DNA from: Gibbsiella quercinecans
GTDB lineage: Bacteria > Pseudomonadota > Gammaproteobacteria > Enterobacterales > Enterobacteriaceae
Direction: 5' to 3'
NCBI RefSeq assembly: GCF_002291425.1
Contig: NZ_CP014136.1
Coordinates: forward strand, 4,278,001-4,342,000
Length of the DNA: 64,000 nucleotides
Below, one piece after another: positions 36,720-44,124 of the stretch. The translations under genes were made by a program, and so were the position numbers. The notes under the pieces are model-generated. The model did not search any database. It was not told where the DNA came from and worked only from the letters and a program-made list of their open reading frames with translations. Positions within the stretch are counted from its first letter, which is position 1, and the number at the start of each line of letters is the position of its first letter.

Positions 36720-37043
36720 GTGCCAGAGCATGGATTTGGTGTTGATATCCCGGCTTTCCAGGTGAATTTCAAAACGCTGTATGATCAAGCCGGGATCATG
36801 TTTATGTCGGACGGGCGACGCACCGGCTATTGGCAGCGCCTGACCCGCAAAGGCGACAGCCTGAGGCTGCAGTACTCATCGGATGGCCACCACTGGCCGC
36901 TACTACGCCTATGCTACTTTCCGCAAGGGACAGCGAAAATCGGCATGAAGTGCTGCACCCCGGAGCGCAGCGGATTATCGGTAGATTTTTTTAATATCAC
37001 GCTGACCCCGCCCGTGGATAAAATGTTGCATGATCTGAGCTGA
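36720..37043 (+). pseudogene. Remnant of a DUF1349 gene
   Basis: A 107-codon frame with the DUF1349 landmarks YDQAGIMF..D, RLTRKGDSLRLQYSSDGHHWPLLRLCYFP and an ERSGLSVDFF tail, but the segment that normally lies between them (the first strand block up to the SLVVTR-type stretch) is missing, as is most of the N-terminus. It opens at a GTG without a clear ribosome-binding site. I read it as a truncated, internally deleted remnant. It sits at the junction between the inositol island and the T6SS locus. Confidence 0.6.
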
Positions 37044-37457
37044 AAGCCCAAGTTTGCGCGCTTCCGTGCGCTGAAAATGGTTCTAATCGCCAGGTTTTAG
37101 CGGGAGCACGGGTACACCGCCGGCAATTTTCCCCAGCCGCCACCCAGTGCGAACACCGGCCGATGATCGCCACCTGAGATTAGCCGGCTTTTTTCTAAAT
37201 CCCTTCTGAGTGACAGCAATCTATTTCTCTTTATTTAGTCGTTATCAGTAGACTAAATTTTCGTTTTCTTGGTAAGAAAATAGATTTATTAAAATAATAC
37301 AGTGATGATTCATGGTTTTTATATTTATTTGCGAAATGAATCATGGTGTGTGTATTTTATCAAATTACATTAATTTTGATTTTAATCAAAATTGGATCAG
37401 TTTATTGTTATTCCCCTGATATTTAATTTCCTGATAGCGGATATTGCTACTTTATAT

Positions 37458-37476
37458 GCAAATGATAGTCATTTGT
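37458..37476. promoter_or_regulatory. Fur-box candidate upstream of tssB
   Basis: GCAAATGATAGTCATTTGT shares 13 of 19 bases with the Fur consensus, including the central AATGATA-TCATT inverted repeat. It lies about 190 bases before tssB. Iron control of a T6SS by Fur is known for enteroaggregative E. coli sci-1; here it is a prediction. Confidence 0.45.
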
Positions 37477-37550
37477 GCGTAGTTTTCAGGGTGGTTGCAT
37501 GATGATTTAAGAGGGAAATTTAATAGAAAATTCTTAGTTTTTTAATTTTG

Positions 37551-37565
37551 TCAGATCAATGATCT
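37551..37565. promoter_or_regulatory. Perfect 15-bp palindrome before tssB
   Basis: CAGATCA-A-TGATCTG, 7-bp arms around one base, 94 bases before the tssB ATG. It contains two GATC Dam sites, so methylation could affect binding. Regulator unknown. Confidence 0.4.
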
Positions 37566-37658
37566 GCGAAGTTGATCTTTTATTAGTATTTGTTCTAATA
37601 TCACCCATGTTGAAATTTGGTTCAAAAAACCATCACATGGCGATATGAAGAGGGATCT

Positions 37659-38159
37659 ATGAGCGAAAACAGCTTCCAGAATGAAGTGCCAAAAGCTCGC
37701 GTTAATCTGAAGTTAGACCTGCATACCGGCGGTGCGCAGAAGAAAGTGGAACTGCCGCTGAAATTGTTAGTGACGGGCGACTTCAGTAATGGCAAAGAGT
37801 CGCGGCCATTATCTGAACGTGAGAAAGTGAATGTCAATAAAAACAACTTTAACAGCGTGCTTGCAGAATTTAGCCCATCCTTAAATCTTTGCGTTGAAAA
37901 TACCCTGGCCGGTGATGGCGCGGAGGAAAATATTCATCTCGCTTTTCGTGATATGAAAGATTTCGAGCCGGAACAGGTCGCCCGCCAAATACCTCAATTG
38001 AAAGCCATGCTTGCCATGCGCAATCTGCTGCGCGATCTGAAATCCAACCTCCTGGACAACGCCACCTTCAGAAAATCTTTTGAGGCCATATTACGTGACC
38101 CGGCGCTGAGCGAGGAGTTGCGCGCTGAACTGTCTGAACTGGCTCCGAAAGACGCCTGA
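37659..38159 (+). CDS. tssB: T6SS sheath small subunit TssB
   Basis: A 166-residue sheath protein that with TssC forms the contractile tail sheath. VNLKLDLHTGGAQKKVELPLKLLVTGDFS is the conserved N-terminal handshake region, and the C-terminal LKAMLAMRNLLRDLKSNLLDNATFRKSFEAIL is the helical block typical of TssB/VipA. GAGGG precedes the ATG by 5 bases. First gene of the T6SS operon; tssC follows 31 bases on. Confidence 0.96.
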   Translation: MSENSFQNEVPKARVNLKLDLHTGGAQKKVELPLKLLVTGDFSNGKESRPLSEREKVNVNKNNFNSVLAEFSPSLNLCVENTLAGDGAEENIHLAFRDMKDFEPEQVARQIPQLKAMLAMRNLLRDLKSNLLDNATFRKSFEAILRDPALSEELRAELSELAPKDA

Positions 38160-38190
38160 TAATTCCACGGATCAACACGAGAGAATGCTC

Positions 38191-39732
38191 ATGTCTGTAC
38201 AAAATACGACAGCGTCTTCCGGCGAAACCCTCGTTCGGGAACGTTCTGAAGCGGGCGGCGTATACGCCTCCCTGTTTGAAAAAATCAATCTCAAACCGGC
38301 CACGCATTTAAGCGATATCAGTATCTGGCAGGATGAAACCGCCATGGCAGAAGCCGGGGCGAATGAACGTATTACCGCCGGTGTGCAGGTGTTTTTGGAT
38401 CGCCTGAAACAGTCCGGCCAGAAGGTTGATAAGCTCGATAAAACCTTAATCGATCACCAGATTGCTGAACTGGATTACCAGATTAGCCGCCAGCTTGATG
38501 CCGTGATGCACCATGCGGAATTTCAGGCGGTTGAAAGCCTGTGGCGCGGGCTTAAACACCTGGTGGACAACACGGATTTTCGCCAGAACGTGAAGCTGGA
38601 AGTCCTCGATCTCGCCAAAGAAGAGCTACGCCAGGATTTTGAAGACTCGCCGGAAATCATTCAGAGTGGATTGTACCGCCAGACGTATATTGCCGAGTAT
38701 GATACGCCAGGGGGCGAGCCGATTGCGGCGTTAATCTCGGCATATGAATTTGACGCATCCGCCCAAGACGTGGCGCTGCTGCGTAACATCGCCAAAGTTT
38801 CCGCCGCTGCCCATATGCCGTTTATCGGCGCCGCCGGCGCTAAATTCTTCCTGAAGGAGGATATGGAACAGGTGGCTGCCATTAAAGATATTGGCAATTA
38901 CTTTGACCGCGCCGAGTACCTCAAATGGAAATCATTCCGCGAGACGGATGACAGCCGTTATATCGGCCTGGTAATGCCGCGCGTGTTGGGGCGCCTGCCG
39001 TATGGCCCAGACACCGTGCCGGTGCGCAGTTTCAACTATGTGGAAGAAGTGAAAGGCCCGGAACACGAGAAATACTTGTGGACCAACGCCTCGTTTGCCT
39101 TTGCTTCCAATATGGTGCGCAGCTTTATCAACAACGGCTGGTGCGTGCAGATCCGCGGCCCGCAGGCCGGCGGCGCGGTTCAGGATTTGCCGATTCATCT
39201 GTATGACCTGGGCACCGGCAATCAGGTGAAAATCCCCTCTGAAGTGATGATCCCGGAAACCCGTGAGTTTGAGTTCTCCAATCTTGGCTTCATTCCGCTG
39301 TCTTACTACAAAAACCGCGACTACGCCTGCTTCTTCTCAGCGAACTCCACCCAAAAACCGGCGCTGTACGACACTCCTGACGCGACGGCCAACAGCCGCA
39401 TCAACGCCCGTTTGCCGTATATCTTCTTGCTGTCGCGTATCGCTCATTACCTGAAGATTATTCAGCGTGAAAACATCGGCACCACCAAAGACCGCCGGCT
39501 GTTGGAGCTGGAACTTAACACCTGGGTACGTGGCCTGGTGACCGAAATGACCGATCCAGGCGACGAGCTGCAGGCTTCTCACCCGCTGCGCGATGCCAAA
39601 GTGATCGTCGAAGATATTGCAGACAACCCAGGTTTCTTCCGCGTGAAACTGTATGCCGTACCGCATTTCCAGGTTGAAGGAATGGACGTCAATCTATCGC
39701 TGGTTTCCCAGATGCCGAAGGCGAAAGCCTAA
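38191..39732 (+). CDS. tssC: T6SS sheath large subunit TssC
   Basis: A 513-residue sheath component (VipB/EvpB). Conserved stretches: AEFQAVESLWRGLKHLVDNT, FIGAAGAKFF, SEVMIPETREFEFSNLGFIPLSYYKNRDYACFFSANS and the C-terminal LELELNTWVRGLV..DPG. Two ATGs (38185, 38191) are possible; the second gives MSVQNTT, the usual TssC-like beginning. Together with TssB it contracts to fire the Hcp-VgrG spear. Confidence 0.96.
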   Translation: MSVQNTTASSGETLVRERSEAGGVYASLFEKINLKPATHLSDISIWQDETAMAEAGANERITAGVQVFLDRLKQSGQKVDKLDKTLIDHQIAELDYQISRQLDAVMHHAEFQAVESLWRGLKHLVDNTDFRQNVKLEVLDLAKEELRQDFEDSPEIIQSGLYRQTYIAEYDTPGGEPIAALISAYEFDASAQDVALLRNIAKVSAAAHMPFIGAAGAKFFLKEDMEQVAAIKDIGNYFDRAEYLKWKSFRETDDSRYIGLVMPRVLGRLPYGPDTVPVRSFNYVEEVKGPEHEKYLWTNASFAFASNMVRSFINNGWCVQIRGPQAGGAVQDLPIHLYDLGTGNQVKIPSEVMIPETREFEFSNLGFIPLSYYKNRDYACFFSANSTQKPALYDTPDATANSRINARLPYIFLLSRIAHYLKIIQRENIGTTKDRRLLELELNTWVRGLVTEMTDPGDELQASHPLRDAKVIVEDIADNPGFFRVKLYAVPHFQVEGMDVNLSLVSQMPKAKA

Positions 39733-39753
39733 GTCAAATAAGGCAGGAAGCCG

Positions 39754-41091
39754 ATGAAGATTTTTCGTCCATTATGGGAGGACGGGGCCTTTCTGGCCCC
39801 GCAACAGTTTCAACAGCAGGCGCAGTGGGATGCGTATGTGAGCGACATCGTTGCACGGATGGGGCTGGCCCATCCGTGGGGAGTTATTGCTGCAGAATTC
39901 GATGACGCTGGGCTGGCATTATCCCGCCTCAATGCAATCCGCATCGTAGCGCGTTTCCCGGATGGCACATTGATCGATACCGATCTGGCCGACAATTTGC
40001 CCCCTGTCTGTGATTTGTCTGCCGCATCCGGCCAGGATGTGGTGGACGTGCTGCTCGCTTTGCCGTTGCTCAGCGCCAATGGCGGTAATCTGGATGACGG
40101 GCAGGATAGCGATCGCCCACGCCGCTGGAAGGCTGAGCGTATGCAGGTGCAGGATCTGGCCGGAACCGAACGTGGCGAACTGGCTATCCTGCGCCATGCT
40201 ATTTCGTTGCGTCTTTCCTCACAGGAAAATACCGCGTATCTGACCTGCCCGGCCACACGGCTTGTGCGTAATGCGCAGGGGCAGTGGAGCCGGGATACTT
40301 CTTTTATCCCGCCGTTACTCTCGTTGTCCGCGAGCCCTGTGCTGGCGATGGCGCTGGGCGACTTGCTGAAACGTCTGCAGGCAAGACGCCAGCGCCTGAT
40401 GGCCATGCGCCGTGAAAGCAATGAGCGGATGGCGGATTTCGCCGTCGCGGATGTTTCCCTGTTCTGGTTGCTGAATGCCCTGAACAGCGCGGAGCCGGTG
40501 CTGGCAGAGCTTTTGCAGGCGCCTGCCCGTCATCCCGAGCTGTTGTACCGGGAACTGGCACGCCTGGCCGGCAGCTTGCTGACGTTCTCACTTGAACATG
40601 ATGTCAGGGATATTCCGGCTTATCAGCACGATGCGCCGGAGCAGGTATTTCCGCCATTGCTTACGCTGCTCGACAAACTCCTTGAAGCCAGCCTGCCTTC
40701 CCGTGTGGTCAGTATTCAACTTGAGCATGAGGATCAGATTTGGAAAGGCTCGCTGCACGACGCCCGTTTGCGTGAAGGGGCTGATTTCTACCTTTCGGTG
40801 CGCTCCCCGATGCCAAATCATGAGTTGCAGGTCAGGTTCCCGCAATTGTGTAAGGCCGGCAGTTTTGATGACGTTTCCGATGTGGTGAACGTGGCGTTGA
40901 GCGGCATGGTCATCAAACCGCTTAGCCACGTGCCGGCTGCTATCCCGTTGCGTCTTGAGAACCAGTATTTTGCGCTGGATCTCTCGACGGATGCGGCCCG
41001 GGCGATGCTGGAAGCGGGCAGTTGTACCTTCTACACCCCGCGATCGCTCGGGGATGTGAAACTGGAACTTTATGCGGTGCTGCGTACATGA
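39754..41091 (+). CDS. tssK: T6SS baseplate protein TssK
   Basis: A 445-residue cytoplasmic trimer that joins the baseplate to the TssJLM membrane complex. The start MKIFRPLWEDGAFLAPQQFQQQAQWDAYV is the TssK signature; the C-terminal neck/head region ends in FYTPRSLGDVKLELYAV. AGGCAGGAAG upstream. Its TGA stop overlaps the ATG of tssL (ATGA), giving translational coupling. Confidence 0.95.
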   Translation: MKIFRPLWEDGAFLAPQQFQQQAQWDAYVSDIVARMGLAHPWGVIAAEFDDAGLALSRLNAIRIVARFPDGTLIDTDLADNLPPVCDLSAASGQDVVDVLLALPLLSANGGNLDDGQDSDRPRRWKAERMQVQDLAGTERGELAILRHAISLRLSSQENTAYLTCPATRLVRNAQGQWSRDTSFIPPLLSLSASPVLAMALGDLLKRLQARRQRLMAMRRESNERMADFAVADVSLFWLLNALNSAEPVLAELLQAPARHPELLYRELARLAGSLLTFSLEHDVRDIPAYQHDAPEQVFPPLLTLLDKLLEASLPSRVVSIQLEHEDQIWKGSLHDARLREGADFYLSVRSPMPNHELQVRFPQLCKAGSFDDVSDVVNVALSGMVIKPLSHVPAAIPLRLENQYFALDLSTDAARAMLEAGSCTFYTPRSLGDVKLELYAVLRT

Positions 41092-41741
41092 ATAGATCCG
41101 ATCTTAGCCAGATAGAACGTATTTTTTACCCCGGCTGGCTGATGGCCAGCCAACTGCGCGGCGGGCAGAAAGTACATGATGGTGAACGTTTGTATCGCCG
41201 TGCTTGCCATCTGGTGGAAAGCGCCCGTAAAGCATTGGCCGATGCCGGTTACAGCGAGGCCAGCCGGGAGCATATGATCTATGCGCTGTGCGCGCTGCTG
41301 GATGAGAGCGTGCTTAACCGTGGCGTGGATGATGATGGTTATCTGTTCTGGCGGCGTGATCCATTGCAGGCGCGTTTTTTTGGCACTCTGAAGGCGGGTG
41401 AGGAATTGTGGGAGCGGATCCGCAATATTCTTAAGGAAAACTCGCCGGATACGGCCGTGCTGACCTGTCTGTACCGCACTCTGCAGTTGGGGTTTGTCGG
41501 GCAGTACCGCGCACAGAATGACGAACGCCGCGAGGATGTGGTGCGCACGCTTGGCGAGCGGGTTCCGCCATTTACTCTGGCGCAGGACGCGCCGATTGTT
41601 GTTCGGGCGTCACGTCTGCGCAGCGGTCGCCGTCTATATTGGTTGTCGTGGATTGCCGGGATAGCCGTGCTGGCGGCGCTTTGGTTTTTCCTCTCTTCTT
41701 CCCTCACCGACATGGTGAGCCAGACAATCAGGCCGGGGTAA
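41088..41741 (+). CDS. tssL: T6SS inner-membrane protein TssL (DotU)
   Basis: A 217-residue DotU/IcmH-like protein with a cytoplasmic helical hook (EHMIYALCALLDESVL, the conserved block) and a single C-terminal membrane helix (residues ~188-207, LYWLSWIAGIAVLAALWFFL). It has no peptidoglycan-binding extension; that activity is supplied by the next gene, which begins 3 bases after it. Component of the TssJLM trans-envelope complex. Confidence 0.94.
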   Translation: MNRSDLSQIERIFYPGWLMASQLRGGQKVHDGERLYRRACHLVESARKALADAGYSEASREHMIYALCALLDESVLNRGVDDDGYLFWRRDPLQARFFGTLKAGEELWERIRNILKENSPDTAVLTCLYRTLQLGFVGQYRAQNDERREDVVRTLGERVPPFTLAQDAPIVVRASRLRSGRRLYWLSWIAGIAVLAALWFFLSSSLTDMVSQTIRPG

Positions 41742-41744
41742 GCG

Positions 41745-43469
41745 ATGCGTGATGTTTACCGCGCCCTGTTGACCACGCTGGTAGGGCTTCTTGTCCTGTG
41801 GCTTGTCCTGGGATTCTGGCCGTTTTCCGTGGGCAGCCGGGTGGCGCTCAGTTTACTGGTTGTTCTGGCTTGCGGTGTGATGTTGTGGCGACAGTGGCTG
41901 GCGACACATGTACGGCATGAAGCGGTTCGCAGCATCGCGGATGGCAGCCTGCCACCTGAAGATTTTCAGGGGGCTGTGATTCTTGTCTGTGGCGACGGCT
42001 CCCCTCTGTTTGAAGCCGCTTCCCGGCACCGTGAAACTCGCCAGGGCTGGTACTTGCAGGTGTTGGATGCAGAACAGCTTCCTTTGTTGGCGCAGCATCT
42101 GAGTCTTGTGCGCCCGGCGCTGATCTCGCAGGTGTCCGTGTTGCTGGCTGTACAGCCTGAACGCCATACCGGCGCGGATGATTTTACCCAAAGCCTGCGG
42201 GGTTGGCTGCGTGCCGCGGTGCAGTGTCGCCCGTGGTTCAGCGGCTTACCGCCCATATGGACGGTGACCTGGGTTTCACCGCCAGGTGCTTGTGCGGGGG
42301 AAGAGCCTGCCTGGTTTGTCTCCGTCAATAACAGCGCCGGTCTGCAGGTTTATCGGCCAGGGCAGGGGAACCTGCCACTTGCGGACTGGATAACAGAAAG
42401 CGATGCATCGGAGCATCTTACCCGTTTGAGCCAGGCGCTGTGGCTCGACAGCCTGTTGGGCTGGCAGGCCAGTATGGTAGACAGTCTGTTGGCTGTACGT
42501 CAGGGGGAGTTGCCCGCACAGAAGCCCTGTGCGCAGGCCTTTTGCATGGCACCAGTCAATGGCAAGAGTGGCAACCTTTGGCAACAACATATAACCGATA
42601 TCACGGCGTTGGCGCCGGCCAGCATTGGCCTGGCGGATACGCTGCCGCTACCGGAGCTACTGCTTTCCTGTTTGCCGCGCCGTCGAGGGATCAGCAGCAG
42701 GATGGTGTTCTGGCGGTGGGTTGGGTTGCTGGGCGGCGTATTTCTTGCACTGGCGATGCTGGCCTCGTTTATCAACAATCAGCGCCTTATCCGTAGCGTG
42801 GGTGATCATCTTGCGCTCTACCATCGCCTTAGCGGCGAGCCACCAGAACCTAAGTTTCAGGCACAGCAACACCTGCGTGCTGACGCACGCCTGTTAGATG
42901 ACTGGCTGCGCCGGGGAGAACCGCTGCGTTACCGCATGGGCTTGTATCAAGGGGGGCGCCTGATCGCGCCGGTAGAAACTGCAATCAGTGACTGGGCACC
43001 GTCGCAGACACCTCCACCGGTGATTAACAAAATCGTGCAGGGGCTGAAGACTATCCGCCTCGACAGCATGTCGCTGTTTGATTCCGGCCAATCTGCGTTG
43101 AAAACCGGTTCGACCAAAATGCTGGTGAATTCTCTGGTGGGCATTAAGGCCAGGCCGGGCTGGCTGATTGTGGTGGCCGGGCACACCGATAACACCGGCA
43201 ACCCGAAGCTAAACCAAACGTTGTCGCAGAAGCGCGCCGAAGCGGTGCGTGACTGGATGCGTGATACCGGCGACGTGCCGGAAAGCTGTTTTGCGGTGCA
43301 GGGCTATGGCGCGAGCCGCCCGGTCGCAACCAATGACACTGCGGAAGGCCGCGCGCTCAACCGCCGTGTCGAAATCAGTCTGGTACCGCAGGCGGATGCC
43401 TGCCAGATACCGGGCAATACCCTGGCGCCATCGCAGGATGATGACGCATCACAACACAATGGAGAGTAA
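41745..43469 (+). CDS. OmpA-domain T6SS anchor protein (TagL-like)
   Basis: A 574-residue membrane protein. Two N-terminal helices (~8-25 and 30-47), a ~270-residue cytoplasmic-type region, another helix at about 318-345 (MVFWRWVGLLGGVFLALAMLASF), then an OmpA/Pal-like peptidoglycan-binding domain (about 430-555: DSMSLFDSGQSALKTGS, VVAGHTDNTGNPKLNQTLSQKRAEAVRDWM, ALNRRVEISL). It follows tssL at once, so it likely fixes the secretion complex to the cell wall. The large middle domain between the helices is not recognised and is an unusual feature. Confidence 0.85.
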   Translation: MRDVYRALLTTLVGLLVLWLVLGFWPFSVGSRVALSLLVVLACGVMLWRQWLATHVRHEAVRSIADGSLPPEDFQGAVILVCGDGSPLFEAASRHRETRQGWYLQVLDAEQLPLLAQHLSLVRPALISQVSVLLAVQPERHTGADDFTQSLRGWLRAAVQCRPWFSGLPPIWTVTWVSPPGACAGEEPAWFVSVNNSAGLQVYRPGQGNLPLADWITESDASEHLTRLSQALWLDSLLGWQASMVDSLLAVRQGELPAQKPCAQAFCMAPVNGKSGNLWQQHITDITALAPASIGLADTLPLPELLLSCLPRRRGISSRMVFWRWVGLLGGVFLALAMLASFINNQRLIRSVGDHLALYHRLSGEPPEPKFQAQQHLRADARLLDDWLRRGEPLRYRMGLYQGGRLIAPVETAISDWAPSQTPPPVINKIVQGLKTIRLDSMSLFDSGQSALKTGSTKMLVNSLVGIKARPGWLIVVAGHTDNTGNPKLNQTLSQKRAEAVRDWMRDTGDVPESCFAVQGYGASRPVATNDTAEGRALNRRVEISLVPQADACQIPGNTLAPSQDDDASQHNGE

Positions 43470-43473
43470 TACC

Positions 43474-43965
43474 ATGGCAATCCCTGTTTATCTTTGGCTG
43501 AAAGACGACGGCGGCGCAGACATCAAAGGGTCTGTGGATGTTCAGGATCGTGAAGGCAGCATCGAAGTGGTCGCTCAGGAGCACAACCTGTACATCCCAA
43601 CCGACAACAACACCGGCAAATTGACCGGCACCCGTATTCACACCCCGTTCTTTTTTACTAAGGAGATCGACTCATCTAGCCCGTACTTGTACAAGGCGGT
43701 GACTACCGGCCAGACCCTGAAGTCTGCGGAATTCAAGTGGTACAAAATCAACGACGCGGGCCAGGAGGTGGAGTACTTCAACACCACGCTGGAAAACGTG
43801 AAAGTGGTGAAAGTAAATCCGCTGATGCACGACATCAAGGATCCTTCTTACGAGAAGCACAACCATCTCGAGAGGATCGAACTGCGTTACGAAAAAATCA
43901 CCTGGACCTACAAAGACGGCAACATCATTCATTCCGATTCGTGGAACGAACGCGCCACGGCATAA
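43474..43965 (+). CDS. hcp: T6SS tube protein Hcp (TssD)
   Basis: A 163-residue Hcp that forms the hexameric inner tube and carries small effectors. Starts MAIPVYLWLKDDGGADIKGSVDVQDREGSIEVVAQEH, and LERIELRYEKITWTYKDGNI near the end is the conserved Hcp1-type block. GGAGAG 7 bases upstream of the ATG. Followed by a strong terminator, which fits the high separate transcript level usual for hcp. Confidence 0.96.
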   Translation: MAIPVYLWLKDDGGADIKGSVDVQDREGSIEVVAQEHNLYIPTDNNTGKLTGTRIHTPFFFTKEIDSSSPYLYKAVTTGQTLKSAEFKWYKINDAGQEVEYFNTTLENVKVVKVNPLMHDIKDPSYEKHNHLERIELRYEKITWTYKDGNIIHSDSWNERATA

Positions 43966-43971
43966 GCCCGA

Positions 43972-44001
43972 TGCGGACAGGGTTGCCTGTCCGCAGTTTT
44001 T
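43972..44001 (+). terminator. Intrinsic terminator after hcp
   Basis: TGCGGACAGG and CCTGTCCGCA form a perfect 10-bp stem with a GTTG loop, followed by GTTTTT. It should lower transcription into tssH. Confidence 0.88.
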
Positions 44002-44124
44002 CGCTGAAAGCCTGCCCGTGCGGTCTCTCAGCAAAGAACGCCACAACCTGTCTGCCTGACCTTATGCGCTTCGGTAAACAGCGACGGGCGGTAGCGTGCC
44101 CAGGAATCCCTTACGAGAGAATAC

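Larger units (their letters stand above)
37044..37658. other. AT-rich promoter region of the T6SS locus
   Basis: About 615 bases without a gene. The first part is GC-rich; from 37200 it is strongly AT-rich, with a Fur-like box (37458-37476) and a perfect 15-bp palindrome (37551-37565) before tssB. Confidence 0.6.
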
